Source: Acidobacteriota bacterium
GTDB taxonomy: Bacteria; Acidobacteriota; Terriglobia; Terriglobales; Acidobacteriaceae
Length of the DNA: 10,004 nucleotides
Assembly: GCA_021805955.1 (NCBI GenBank)
Contig: JAJZDO010000701.1
Span: 1-10,004, forward strand
Direction of reading: 5' to 3'
Both the position numbers and the translations under genes were made by a program. Below the pieces are notes generated by a model that worked only from the letters and a program-made list of their open reading frames with translations, did not search any database and had not been told where the DNA came from. Of this stretch, positions 1 to 7,291 are shown piece after piece (the first letter of the stretch is position 1; every line of letters starts with the position of its first letter).

Positions 1-99
1 CCTATGCCGGCATGGGAGTTGACTTTTCCGATTACAACAATGATGGCTGGCCGGACCTGGTGATTACCGACCTGGCAAACCAGGTATACGCTCTCTACA
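1..99 (+). repeat. Exact 99-base copy of an internal segment of the second CRTAC1-like gene
   Basis: Bases 1-99 are identical at every position to 2045-2143, and identity stops at base 100, where c replaces a. In the downstream copy this segment encodes residues 319-351 of the CRTAC1-like protein, including one DYNNDGWPD calcium-loop motif. Here the same reading frame runs into a TGA at 141-143, while the true frame of the following gene is a different one. The left limit of the repeat is the window edge, so its real length is unknown. The join is neither in frame nor at a homologous position of the paralog, which argues against ordinary gene duplication. It is either an assembly overlap or a rearrangement scar. 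Confidence 0.95.
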
Positions 100-100
100 C

Positions 101-1093
101 CCCAGTCGTTACTATGGATTTTCGTCGGTTTTTGCCGACCTGAACAATGATGGGAAGGTAGACTTACTTGTGGCCGATGATTCCACCCCGAATTATCTCT
201 ACATCAACAAGGGCAACGGGACATTCGAGGACGACAGCTATGCTTCAGGCTTTGCCCTCAATCGCGAGGGACGCGAAACGGCCACCATGGGAGTCGCCGT
301 GGGAGACTACCAAAACAATGGTCGCCTGGACATTGTTACGACAGACTTTTCCGATGACTATAAGGTCCTGTATCACGACGACGGCGACGCAGACTACACT
401 GATGTGAGCTACCAGATGGGAATCGCCCAGGAAGGCATCCCGTTTCTCGGCTGGGGCGTAGGATTTATCGATTACGACAACGACGGGTGGAAGGACCTCA
501 TGATGGTCAACGGCCACGTTTATCCTGCCGTCGATCATTACGACTGGGGCACCACCTTTGCCGAGCGTCCCCTTCTCTTCCATAACATACAAGGAAAGCA
601 TTTCGAGTATGTCCCTCCGGTCCAGGGTTACGGACTGGCGGACGTCGTTCCCGGACGCGGGGCCGCGTTTGGCGATCTCTTCAACGACGGCAAAATCGAC
701 GTCGTCATCAATGTTATCGACGGCCACCCAGTGCTGCTACGCAATGTCAGCAAAGATGGCAATCACTGGGTGGAATTGAAGCTGGTAGGCGGCCCGAAGA
801 GTCCGCGCGATGCGGTCGGCGCGACTGTCTATCTGACGGCCAATGGCATGCGCCAGCGAGGCGACGTCCTCAGCGGCGGCAGTTATATGTCTTCCAATGA
901 CCAGCGTGTGCATTTCGGTCTAGGTAAAGCCACCGAGGTAGATGGGGTGGAAATTCACTGGCCGAGCGGCGCAAAGGAAAAGCTACGGCTCACGTCCGTG
1001 GACAGAATCTTCACCATTCAGGAAGGCAAAGGCATCGTCGGCGTGCTCTGCACCCTGTGCAAATCGAAACCGGCAACGGTTCGCGGTAAATGA
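101..1093 (+). CDS. CRTAC1-like FG-GAP/VCBS and ASPIC-UnbV protein, 5'-truncated
   Basis: This is the C-terminal part, about 330 residues, of a secreted beta-propeller protein; family members are usually about 550-650 residues. The genuine frame can be read from 101, giving RYYGFSSVFADLNNDGKVD before a GTG at 170. That GTG lies inside a conserved motif and is not a real start. FG-GAP-type calcium loops include DLNNDGKVD, a degenerate DYQNNGRLD, DYDNDGWKD and a degenerate DLFNDGKID. The end is an ASPIC-UnbV domain, with a GGPKSPRDAVGA stretch followed by SNDQRVHFGLG and VEIHWPSGA. The extreme C-terminus carries a CTLC pair. Such proteins are exported and thought to act in extracellular binding or adhesion; the substrate is unknown. 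The stop overlaps the next start as ATGA. The N-terminal half is missing because unrelated sequence (1-99) is joined at base 100. Confidence 0.85.
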   Translation, partial: PSRYYGFSSVFADLNNDGKVDLLVADDSTPNYLYINKGNGTFEDDSYASGFALNREGRETATMGVAVGDYQNNGRLDIVTTDFSDDYKVLYHDDGDADYTDVSYQMGIAQEGIPFLGWGVGFIDYDNDGWKDLMMVNGHVYPAVDHYDWGTTFAERPLLFHNIQGKHFEYVPPVQGYGLADVVPGRGAAFGDLFNDGKIDVVINVIDGHPVLLRNVSKDGNHWVELKLVGGPKSPRDAVGATVYLTANGMRQRGDVLSGGSYMSSNDQRVHFGLGKATEVDGVEIHWPSGAKEKLRLTSVDRIFTIQEGKGIVGVLCTLCKSKPATVRGK

Positions 1094-2817
1094 TGCGGAC
1101 GCTGACCATGCTTCGGGCGATCGCCATGGCTGCCATGGCCGCCGCCATGTTGTGCGCGCAGGGGCAGAAACAACCGGGCGCGTCCGCTTCGGAACTGGTT
1201 CCCGCGCGCTTTGTGGATGTCACCGCTTCCTCCGGGGTTCATTTTCTGCATCTGGCGTCTCACACCTCGCATAAATACCTGATTGAAACCATGGGCTCGG
1301 GTGTGGCGCTTTTCGATTACAACAACGATGGGCGGATGGACATATTTGCCGTGAATGGCGCGCCCATACAGGTGCCGATCGCCAAAGGGACGATACCTCA
1401 GAAGACAGGGCCGAAGTATTGGAACCGGCTTTACCGCAACAACGGCGATGGCACGTTCACCGATGTCACCGAGAAGGCCGGACTGCAAGGCATCGGTTAC
1501 GGCATGGGCGTGGCGGTGGGCGATTACGATAACGACGGGCGTGAGGACCTTTATGTGACTGCCTATGGAGGCAATCGCCTGTACCACAACAATGGCAATG
1601 GCACCTTCACAGACGTGACGGAAAAAGCTGGTGTCGGCGGCAGCGGCTGGTCGACGTCCGCGGCCTGGGTGGACCTCGACGGAGATGGCTATCTCGACCT
1701 GGTCGTTCTACGTTATGTCAAATGGGACTGGGACGACGTCTGGTGCGGTCAGCATCTGCCCGGATACCGAGGCTATTGTCATCCCGATGTATTTCAACCC
1801 ATTTCTATGTTCGTCTACCACAACAACGGAAACGGCACGTTTACTGAAGAGGCACACAAGTTGGGCCTCGACAGACCGGGCAAAGGTCTGGGCATCGCCA
1901 TCGCCGACTACGACCGCGACGGCCACATCGACCTTTTTGTCGCCAACGACTCGATGGAGGAGTTCCTTTACCACAACAAAGGCAATGGGACGTTTGAAGA
2001 AGTTGGCCTTGACTCCGAGGTTGCAGTAGATGGGGATGGGCGCACCTATGCCGGCATGGGAGTTGACTTTTCCGATTACAACAATGATGGCTGGCCGGAC
2101 CTGGTGATTACCGACCTGGCAAACCAGGTATACGCTCTCTACAAGAATTCCCGAGACGGCACTTTCAGCTATGAAAGCTATATGACAGGCATCGGCGGCA
2201 TGACAGTTTTGCATTCCGGCTGGGGCGCGCGCTTCGTTGATTATGACAACGACGGCTGGAAGGACCTTCTTATCGCGCAGGGACACGATCTCGACAATGT
2301 CGATCTTACTTCCTCGCAAATTCACTATAGGGAACACCTCATGGTTGCGCGCAGCATCGATGGAAAAAAATTCGTCGATGTCTCCGCTGTTTCCGGGCCA
2401 GTCTTTCAGCAGCGCTGGGTTGGGCGGGGGATGGCCATAGGCGACATCGATAACGATGGTCGCATGGATACCGTGGTCACGGAAAATGATGGTCCACTCC
2501 ACATTCTGATGAATAAGACGGAAACCGGGAACCACTGGATCGGCGTTCATTTGGTCGGCCACAAAAGCAACCGCGATGGGATCGGCGCAGTGGTCAAAAT
2601 CGTGACCTCCGCCGGTCCGCAGTGGCAGACGGTAACGACTTCGGCAAGCTATCTTTCTTCGAGCGATCCCCGCGCGCACTTCGGTCTTGGACAGGACTCG
2701 GGAGTCAAGAGCATTGAGGTCCGCTGGCCCAGCGGTATTGTGCAAACGCTCAACAATGTTGCGGGCGACCGCTATCTCACGATCGACGAACCGGCAGGGA
2801 ATGCGAAACGCTGGTAA
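1090..2817 (+). CDS. Secreted CRTAC1-like FG-GAP/VCBS repeat protein with C-terminal ASPIC-UnbV domain
   Basis: A complete 575-residue protein of normal family length. Residues 1-23 form a signal peptide: a short basic start, a hydrophobic alanine- and methionine-rich core, and an AQG-type cleavage region. Seven calcium-loop motifs of the D-x-D/N-x-D-G-x-x-D type lie near residues 76, 145, 195, 273, 329, 384 and 452 and mark propeller blades. Several are paired with N-G-D/N-G-T-F motifs. Cys219 and Cys230 flank a QHLPGYRGY loop and could form a disulfide. The ASPIC-UnbV domain covers about 490-565, with SSSDPRAHFGLG and VRWPSG signatures. The start ATG overlaps the upstream stop by four bases, suggesting coupled translation with its paralog. 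The role is inferred only by family: an extracellular binding or adhesion protein. No enzyme motif is visible. Confidence 0.9.
   Translation: MMRTLTMLRAIAMAAMAAAMLCAQGQKQPGASASELVPARFVDVTASSGVHFLHLASHTSHKYLIETMGSGVALFDYNNDGRMDIFAVNGAPIQVPIAKGTIPQKTGPKYWNRLYRNNGDGTFTDVTEKAGLQGIGYGMGVAVGDYDNDGREDLYVTAYGGNRLYHNNGNGTFTDVTEKAGVGGSGWSTSAAWVDLDGDGYLDLVVLRYVKWDWDDVWCGQHLPGYRGYCHPDVFQPISMFVYHNNGNGTFTEEAHKLGLDRPGKGLGIAIADYDRDGHIDLFVANDSMEEFLYHNKGNGTFEEVGLDSEVAVDGDGRTYAGMGVDFSDYNNDGWPDLVITDLANQVYALYKNSRDGTFSYESYMTGIGGMTVLHSGWGARFVDYDNDGWKDLLIAQGHDLDNVDLTSSQIHYREHLMVARSIDGKKFVDVSAVSGPVFQQRWVGRGMAIGDIDNDGRMDTVVTENDGPLHILMNKTETGNHWIGVHLVGHKSNRDGIGAVVKIVTSAGPQWQTVTTSASYLSSSDPRAHFGLGQDSGVKSIEVRWPSGIVQTLNNVAGDRYLTIDEPAGNAKRW
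2045..2143 (+). repeat. Second, in-frame copy of the 99-base repeat
   Basis: This copy lies within the intact CRTAC1-like gene and reads in frame through a normal propeller blade, so it is the native location. The match to bases 1-99 is perfect, with no synonymous differences, so the duplication is either very recent or artificial. Confidence 0.95.
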
Positions 2818-2828
2818 AAGTTTGGCCG

Positions 2829-2993
2829 ATGGGACCGCCGCATCTGCGCGAGAATTTTTATCGGGCATTTGGTGTAGACCTGACGGAGGTACCTGGCGTC
2901 AACTTCTTCACCGCACAAATGCCGTTCACCGAGATCGATCCGAATCTCGATCGATTCCAGACGGCTGCCGCTTTCTGCTTATGGTTGAGGCTG
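2829..2993 (+). pseudogene. IS110-family transposase fragment (Transposase_20 region)
   Basis: The plus-strand frame reads LRENFYRAFGVDLTEVPGVN and continues with a TAQ...FTEIDPNLDRFQTAAAFCLWL stretch. This matches in order the C-terminal helix-hairpin-helix part of IS110/IS116/IS902 transposases, where a VDLTQVPGI...TA...AEIG.DLSRFPTA..F.SWLGL pattern is typical. Only about 50 of an expected 350-400 residues remain. The N-terminal DEDD catalytic domain and the catalytic serine region are absent, and after the LWLRL segment the similarity stops abruptly near 2990. I found no insertion-sequence ends. It is a dead remnant. The family assignment rests on recognising the motif order from memory, not on an alignment. 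Confidence 0.6.
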
Positions 2994-3058
2994 TCCCGCT
3001 TGGCCAGCGCTTCGGCCTGCTTGGCCAGTTCCGGCGGCAGACTGATGGTGTAAATACG
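2990..3058 (-). pseudogene. Fragment resembling a ribbon-helix-helix (CopG/antitoxin-like) N-terminus
   Basis: On the minus strand the frame reads RIYTISLPPELAKQAEALAK followed by RDS. This is the usual beta-strand and first helix of small RHH DNA-binding proteins: an alternating strand, then LPPEL, then an amphipathic AKQAEALAKR helix. The second helix expected next (typically SELVREAL) is missing. The frame continues as the antisense of the transposase fragment, with which this piece abuts at about 2990. No ATG sits directly before the strand; the nearest methionines are 26 and more residues upstream in non-homologous sequence. I read it as a truncated gene. At only 23 residues, chance resemblance cannot be excluded. 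Confidence 0.4.
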
Positions 3059-3196
3059 GCTCAGCCGCTGATCGATGGAATGACAGCACGAAAAAGCGTT
3101 CCTCGCTGACGCTGCTGAATATTCGATTCGTTGCATGTTCATTGCTTGTAAGACGATTACGAGACTACGACGCGGCAAACTAAAGCAACTATCGGA

Positions 3197-4810
3197 CTAC
3201 CCTGAACATTCGCGCGTCATAATGCCGTCGATCATGCGCAAGATTCCAAGCGGATTGTCATTTCGAAGCTCGGCTGGTAGAGAGTCCTCTGGAAAGTTCT
3301 GGTAGCACACGGGTCTGGCGAAACGAAAGATCGACTGACTACCGACCGAGGTGGAGCGGCCGTCGGAGGTAGAGGGATAGGGCCCGCCGTGCACCATGGC
3401 GTGCGATACCTCGACTCCCGTGGGGTAGCCGTTGAAGATAAGTCTGCCAACTTTTCGTTCGAGAATTTCGACGAGATCGCGGTTTCTATCTAGATCTTCC
3501 TCTGTGCCTAACAACGTGGCCGTCAAGTGACCGCACAAAGATTCCGCCGCGCGAAGAGTCTCATTGCGATCTGCGCACGAAACAAAGAGCGCGGCGGGAC
3601 CGAAGACCTCTTCGCTCAACGCAGGATTTGCTTCGAGCGATTTTGCATTTGTAACCAGGAGCGCTATATCGGCTGTAGCATCGTTGCTCTCCTTTGATGG
3701 GATGGAAGCGGTAAGGGCATGCACTCCACTAGAACCCTTTCGGTCTGCGACTGATTGTGAAAACTGCGTTGCGATTCCTTTTGTCAGCATAGTGAACGAT
3801 GGAGATTGCCGTACGATGTCTCGTAAATGATCGAGCATTTCGTTGGTTTCTTGCTGGGGTAGAAATATAAGGCCAGGCTTGGTGCAGAACTGCCCTGCGC
3901 CTAGTGTGATGGAAGCATGTAGGTCTTTAGCGATCTGTTCCCCTCGCTCGCGAATAGCACCGGGAAGCATAAAAACCGGATTCGTGCTGCTCATCTCTGT
4001 GAAGCACGGGATCGGGTTGGGCCTTGCTGCTGCCAAATCCATGAGTGCACGGCCTGCAGCGAGCGAGCCGGTGAATCCCACGGCCTTGACGCGAGAGTGC
4101 CGCACCAATGCAGTTCCCACGGTGGTTCCCTTGTCAAAGAGTAGCGAAAAAACCCCGGCGGGAAGCTCTGCCGAACGAACGCAAGATGCGATCACCTGGC
4201 CGACCAGCTCACTCGTCCCGGGATGAGCCGGATGTGCCTTTACAAGAATGGTATTTCCCGCCGCCAAAGCGGAAGCCGTATCGCCACCCGCGACAGAAAA
4301 TGCCAGAGGAAAGTTGCTTGCACCAAACACGGCCACGGGGCCAAGCGGCCGAAGCATCGACCGCAAGTCGGGCCTGGGAGTTGGTCGACGGGAAGGCAAT
4401 GCTCGATCAATTCGCGCCATCACCCACGAACCCTCTTCCGTAACCTCGGCAAACAGGCGAAGCTGGTTGGCCGTACGTGCAACTTCACCTTCAAGGCGTG
4501 GAACAGGCAAGGCAGTTTCCATATGTGCTCTCTCTACCAGAGCATCGCGGATTGCCTCCAGCCCCTCCGCAATAGCTCTAAGCAGAGATGCTTTTTTTGC
4601 ACCGGAAAGTTTTGCGTAAACAGAAAATGCCCGTTCTGCCAGGAGAGTGGCATGTTCTATGTCATCCTGGGACGCGGAAACATATTCCGGACTGAGAGAC
4701 TGTCCGGTTGCGGGGTTGATGGCCGTGAAAAGTACATCGCGATCCGCGTGGCTCAAATTAGTTTTACCCGCGGACAGACCTCCAATGATGGATTGGCCGG
4801 AAAGGGTCAT
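3197..4810 (-). CDS. lhpG: 2-oxoglutarate semialdehyde dehydrogenase (2,5-dioxovalerate dehydrogenase)
   Basis: A 537-residue aldehyde dehydrogenase that oxidises 2-oxoglutarate semialdehyde to 2-oxoglutarate with NAD(P)+ (EC 1.2.1.26), the last step of hydroxyproline breakdown. Visible ALDH landmarks are the FGASNFPLAFS segment with Asn166, KAHPAHPGTSE with Lys191, the cofactor-loop GFTGS at 245-249, Glu272 in TEMSS, and catalytic Cys309 in GAGQFCTKPG. The C-terminal GVEVSHAMVHGGPYPSTSDG block is typical of the KGSADH subgroup rather than general ALDHs, and the length fits that subgroup. A consensus Shine-Dalgarno precedes the ATG. The gene is last in the operon, five bases after the deaminase stop. 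The same activity serves pentose and glucarate pathways, but here the neighbours fix its role. The symbol follows my memory of Pseudomonas usage. Confidence 0.92.
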   Translation of the reverse strand: MTLSGQSIIGGLSAGKTNLSHADRDVLFTAINPATGQSLSPEYVSASQDDIEHATLLAERAFSVYAKLSGAKKASLLRAIAEGLEAIRDALVERAHMETALPVPRLEGEVARTANQLRLFAEVTEEGSWVMARIDRALPSRRPTPRPDLRSMLRPLGPVAVFGASNFPLAFSVAGGDTASALAAGNTILVKAHPAHPGTSELVGQVIASCVRSAELPAGVFSLLFDKGTTVGTALVRHSRVKAVGFTGSLAAGRALMDLAAARPNPIPCFTEMSSTNPVFMLPGAIRERGEQIAKDLHASITLGAGQFCTKPGLIFLPQQETNEMLDHLRDIVRQSPSFTMLTKGIATQFSQSVADRKGSSGVHALTASIPSKESNDATADIALLVTNAKSLEANPALSEEVFGPAALFVSCADRNETLRAAESLCGHLTATLLGTEEDLDRNRDLVEILERKVGRLIFNGYPTGVEVSHAMVHGGPYPSTSDGRSTSVGSQSIFRFARPVCYQNFPEDSLPAELRNDNPLGILRMIDGIMTRECSG

Positions 4811-4815
4811 CGTGC

Positions 4816-5751
4816 CTACCTCCTTCCCGTCTCGCTAGTTGTTGTCATGGGAATTTGCTCCAAGTCGGGCCTGGTGCAAAGAGCCTCGTGAATGATGTCT
4901 CGCGCCTTCTTCAGTTCTTCGCCGGCAATTTCCATTCGTGGGCCACGCACTCGCGCATTGCCTACACCTAATTCTTGCTGTACCAGTTTGATGAGCTGGA
5001 TGAATTTAGGCACAGTGTCCATCCGCAGCAATGGCAGAAACCATCTGTAGAGTTCGTGCGCTTTCTGCTGTTGTCCTTCCATCGCATAGCGGAATAGGGT
5101 GACGGATTCTTGCGGCATCGCGTTGACCAGGCCGGCAACCCATCCCACGGCCCCGGCGGCAATGGCTTCCACAATTGCATCATCGACGCCGACGAAGATA
5201 CTCAAGCGGTCATCAATCAGTTCTCGAATTGCAGTCACGCGGCGCACGTCCGTACTCGACTCTTTTACGGCATCAAGATTTTCATGCTCCAGCGTTAGTT
5301 CGCGGATCTGCTCCGGAATAAAGTCGGTTCCATAGGAAACCGGGTTGTTGTACAGCATCGCAGAAAGGGGAGTCGCGCGTATGACTTGGGAGACATATGC
5401 TTTCATCTCGCGCCAATCTCCCTTATAGACATACGGCGGCAAGACCATCAATCCTTCGCAGCCCATATCGGCGGCAGCTTTCGCCTGGGCAACAGCGTCC
5501 AGCGTGGATAGAGCGGAAATAGCAGCGACCACAGGCGCGCGTCCGCCAACGGATCGCACCACATTCGCGAGAATAGAATTCTTTTCTTCAAAACTGAGAG
5601 TCGCCCCCTCACCCAGTGAGCCTAAGAGAACGATCCCAGTACAGCCGTTGTCCAACATCCAGCGGGCGTGATTGGACATGAATTCGTGATCGACTGCCAA
5701 GTTCTTGTCAAAGCAGGTAGTCATTGCGGGCATTACACCGTTCCATTTCAT
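4816..5751 (-). CDS. lhpC: 1-pyrroline-4-hydroxy-2-carboxylate deaminase (DHDPS/NAL superfamily)
   Basis: A 311-residue (beta/alpha)8 Schiff-base lyase of the dihydrodipicolinate synthase family. By context it deaminates 1-pyrroline-4-hydroxy-2-carboxylate to 2-oxoglutarate semialdehyde (EC 3.5.4.22). Family landmarks are GSLGEG at 44-49, the catalytic tyrosine Tyr134 in LYNNPVSYG, and the Schiff-base lysine Lys163 in AVKESS. The frame stays open 65 codons upstream of the ATG, but that stretch lies inside the preceding gene. The ATG at 5751 follows a TAGGAG ribosome binding site and begins with MKWNGVMPAM, as usual for the family. Sequence alone could also suggest DapA or N-acetylneuraminate lyase; the flanking epimerase, dehydrogenase subunits and KGSADH decide for the hydroxyproline enzyme. 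Confidence 0.9.
   Translation of the reverse strand: MKWNGVMPAMTTCFDKNLAVDHEFMSNHARWMLDNGCTGIVLLGSLGEGATLSFEEKNSILANVVRSVGGRAPVVAAISALSTLDAVAQAKAAADMGCEGLMVLPPYVYKGDWREMKAYVSQVIRATPLSAMLYNNPVSYGTDFIPEQIRELTLEHENLDAVKESSTDVRRVTAIRELIDDRLSIFVGVDDAIVEAIAAGAVGWVAGLVNAMPQESVTLFRYAMEGQQQKAHELYRWFLPLLRMDTVPKFIQLIKLVQQELGVGNARVRGPRMEIAGEELKKARDIIHEALCTRPDLEQIPMTTTSETGRR
4818..4825 (-). promoter_or_regulatory. Consensus ribosome binding site of the semialdehyde dehydrogenase gene
   Basis: The minus strand reads AAGGAGGT, a near-perfect anti-16S match, seven bases before the ATG at 4810. Its last base is the first base of the TAG stop codon of the deaminase gene, so a ribosome terminating there would already cover the next initiation site. 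This supports the chosen start and suggests coupled expression. Confidence 0.8.
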
Positions 5752-5756
5752 AACGT

Positions 5757-5762
5757 CTCCTA
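5757..5762 (-). promoter_or_regulatory. Ribosome binding site of the deaminase gene, fused to the upstream stop codon
   Basis: The minus strand reads TAGGAG five bases before the ATG at 5751. The TAG here is the stop codon of the preceding FAD-subunit gene. This site decides the deaminase start over the longer open frame and implies translational coupling. Confidence 0.75.
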
Positions 5763-7052
5763 AGTATCCAGATGGTTGTGTACAAGATTTTCGCGATCTA
5801 CAGCCAAGCTTGAAAGCGGCGCCGGAAAGATGGGTGGTCTTATGGAATCTGCGATCCAACCATTCAGAAATTCCAGTGCTGTTCCGCAGATGCGTCCCTG
5901 ACACGCACCCATGCCACAGCGTGTATGCAACTTCGCGGAACGCCACGAGTTGTGCCGAGAGATGAGTTCAAAGGGCACATCCTCGCAGCGACATATGATC
6001 GTATCCGGCCGCGAGAGACTCTTCAGCTCCGAACGCAGCGCAAAGGTTTTCGCAAGGAGGCTGGCGAATCGTAGCATTTTGCCGCGTTGTTGCGCCAGAG
6101 CCTCTGCGCCTATGTGGTCTCCAGCGCTAGCCAACCCAGCAATCCGCCCTTCTAGCAGTGACATTTCCAGGCCTCCTATGCCTGTGGATTCCCCCGCGCA
6201 AAAGATGGAGTCTACAGAGGTGCGCTGCAGAGAATCTACTTCCACGACTGTGCCCTCGATGCGACAGCCGAGGAGCGAGGCCAATTCGATATTGGGCACC
6301 AGATGGAATCCACATGCAAGATAGTCGCAGGCCAACTCCCATTGTTTAGTTCCATTGGAAATCACGGCCGATTGTAGTCTGTCTTTTCCATGCACCGCGA
6401 TTGGCCAACAACCAGCGCGAAAAGGAATACCGAAGGTCTTCCATACATACTGCAATCCCTGCACCAGCTTGGCGGGACTGCCTGTAATTCCACCCATAAA
6501 GCGCGCCAGATTTATCCATGACGTCTGCTCATAAATGGCAACGACATTCGCTTCATGCTGGCGCAGATATGCGGAAACAGCAAGCAGCAGCGGGCCACTG
6601 CCCGCGACGACCACACGTTTGTTTCGAATGGGCAAGCCGGATTTGACCATGACCTGTATTGCGCCCGCTCCCATGACGTTGGGTAGCGTCCAGCCCGGAA
6701 AAGGCAAGAAGCGCTCGCGAGCGCCCGTTGCCAGAACCAAGCGCTTATAGCCAAGCTCAATACACTCGCCCTGTTGCTCGGATCGCAGAATACCGAAAGC
6801 AGGAGCATCGAAGATGCGCCAACCGAAGAATTGCCTTATCAAAGGACAGTCTTTAAGCCTGCGAAACCAGTAAGAGGGAGAAGTTGAGTCGCACTTCCCT
6901 TGCTGCGTCCGTTCTCCGCGCCAAACCTGACCACCGGGCCCAACATTTTCGTCAACGATCGCGACACTTTTCCCCTGTTCTGCGGCCGCGCAAGCCGCTG
7001 CGATTCCCGCAGGGCCTCCTCCGACCACGACAATTTCGAAATTGTAGTTCAT
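5760..7052 (-). CDS. lhpE: D-hydroxyproline dehydrogenase, FAD/BFD-domain subunit
   Basis: A 430-residue pyridine-nucleotide-disulfide-type flavoprotein like the large subunits of octopine/nopaline oxidases and heterotetrameric sarcosine oxidase. An N-terminal Rossmann motif GGGPAG (11-16) binds FAD, and a second dinucleotide motif, GSGPLL, sits at 151-156. ATGARERFLPFPGW (108-121) is a family signature, and CAGESTGIGG (285-294) fits the second FAD contact. The C-terminal 80 residues carry a BFD-like [2Fe-2S] domain: Cys354-x-Cys356, then Cys384 and Cys389 in RCGMGACQGRIC. With the two upstream genes it should oxidise cis-4-hydroxy-D-proline to 1-pyrroline-4-hydroxy-2-carboxylate. The ATG at 7052 overlaps the ferredoxin-like gene's stop as ATGA; a start 14 codons further upstream would invade that gene. 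The electron acceptor is not visible. Confidence 0.85.
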   Translation of the reverse strand: MNYNFEIVVVGGGPAGIAAACAAAEQGKSVAIVDENVGPGGQVWRGERTQQGKCDSTSPSYWFRRLKDCPLIRQFFGWRIFDAPAFGILRSEQQGECIELGYKRLVLATGARERFLPFPGWTLPNVMGAGAIQVMVKSGLPIRNKRVVVAGSGPLLLAVSAYLRQHEANVVAIYEQTSWINLARFMGGITGSPAKLVQGLQYVWKTFGIPFRAGCWPIAVHGKDRLQSAVISNGTKQWELACDYLACGFHLVPNIELASLLGCRIEGTVVEVDSLQRTSVDSIFCAGESTGIGGLEMSLLEGRIAGLASAGDHIGAEALAQQRGKMLRFASLLAKTFALRSELKSLSRPDTIICRCEDVPFELISRHNSWRSAKLHTRCGMGACQGRICGTALEFLNGWIADSIRPPIFPAPLSSLAVDRENLVHNHLDT

Positions 7053-7291
7053 TGAGTATGAACATCCATGCCCTGCTGGCAGAGAATCCGGCAAGCAAGT
7101 TGATGAGGCGTTCCGTTAACGATGGTGCGGCATTCACAGCAGATGCCCATGGCACAGAGAGGGCCTCTTGGTTCGCCAGTGACTGAGTCTCTGCATGCCG
7201 CGCCTGCAAGGGCTATGGCCACAGCCACCGTCGTTCCTCGATAGACGCTTATTGACTTTCGATTGATCGTAAGCGATATGGTTTCAGGCAT
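7049..7291 (-). CDS. lhpF: D-hydroxyproline dehydrogenase, small [2Fe-2S] subunit
   Basis: An 80-residue ferredoxin-like protein of the Fer2_4 type, as found fused at the N-terminus of sarcosine oxidase alpha or as a free small subunit in octopine-oxidase-like complexes. The motif GEPRGPLCAMGICCECRTIV supplies Cys46, Cys51 and Cys54, and Cys67 in LACRI completes a C-x4-C-x2-C-x(n)-C cluster set. Its likely role is to relay electrons from the flavin subunits. It overlaps the DAO-type gene by eight bases (the ATG lies in that gene's last codons) and the FAD/BFD gene by four, so the three subunits are likely made in matched amounts. A weak GGAAG sits just before the ATG. Extra cysteines at 33, 52 and 71 are not part of the expected cluster. 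Confidence 0.87.
   Translation of the reverse strand: MPETISLTINRKSISVYRGTTVAVAIALAGAACRDSVTGEPRGPLCAMGICCECRTIVNGTPHQLACRILCQQGMDVHTQ

Larger units (their letters stand above)
2818..3196. other. Gene-poor stretch between the CRTAC1 pair and the hydroxyproline operon
   Basis: The 379 bases between two converging gene sets hold no intact gene. About 2829-2993 is a transposase fragment and about 2990-3058 a ribbon-helix-helix-like fragment on the opposite strand. From 3060 to 3196 I see nothing recognisable. I looked for a terminator for the two converging transcripts and found no convincing hairpin with a T-run; only weak short stems occur near 3090-3120. Confidence 0.7.

Noticed and set aside
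170..1093. GTG at 170 as a true start of the first gene
   Set aside because: The codon lies inside a conserved LLVADDSTPNYLY motif and the coding similarity continues upstream to about 101, so the gene is truncated rather than starting there.
1018..1587. Minus-strand open frame of 189 codons spanning the junction of the two CRTAC1-like genes
   Set aside because: It lies wholly antisense to two well-supported genes and has no protein-like motifs.
1300..2470. Periodic AACAACGATGG-like repeats as a possible CRISPR or DNA repeat array
   Set aside because: They are irregularly spaced, imperfect and in frame, encoding the DxDNDGxxD loops of a propeller protein.
1708..2868. Long minus-strand open frame of 386 codons opposite the second CRTAC1-like gene
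   Set aside because: It is the antisense of repeated Asp/Asn/Gly-rich calcium loops, whose codon pattern avoids stops on the other strand. It has no ribosome site or recognisable domain.
2829..3053. A 74-codon plus-strand open frame as a functional small gene
   Set aside because: Its first two-thirds resemble an internal piece of an IS110 transposase and the rest is antisense of an RHH-like fragment; no ribosome site precedes it.
3085..3196. Possible terminator for the converging transcripts
   Set aside because: Only short weak stems are present and no T-run follows on either strand.
4223..4891. Plus-strand open frame of 222 codons opposite the semialdehyde dehydrogenase
   Set aside because: It is antisense to a strongly supported ALDH gene and its translation is low-complexity and domain-free.
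5752..5946. Longer N-terminus of 65 residues for the deaminase
   Set aside because: It would lie entirely within the FAD/BFD subunit gene. The family start MKWNG and the ribosome site at 5757-5762 support the ATG at 5751.
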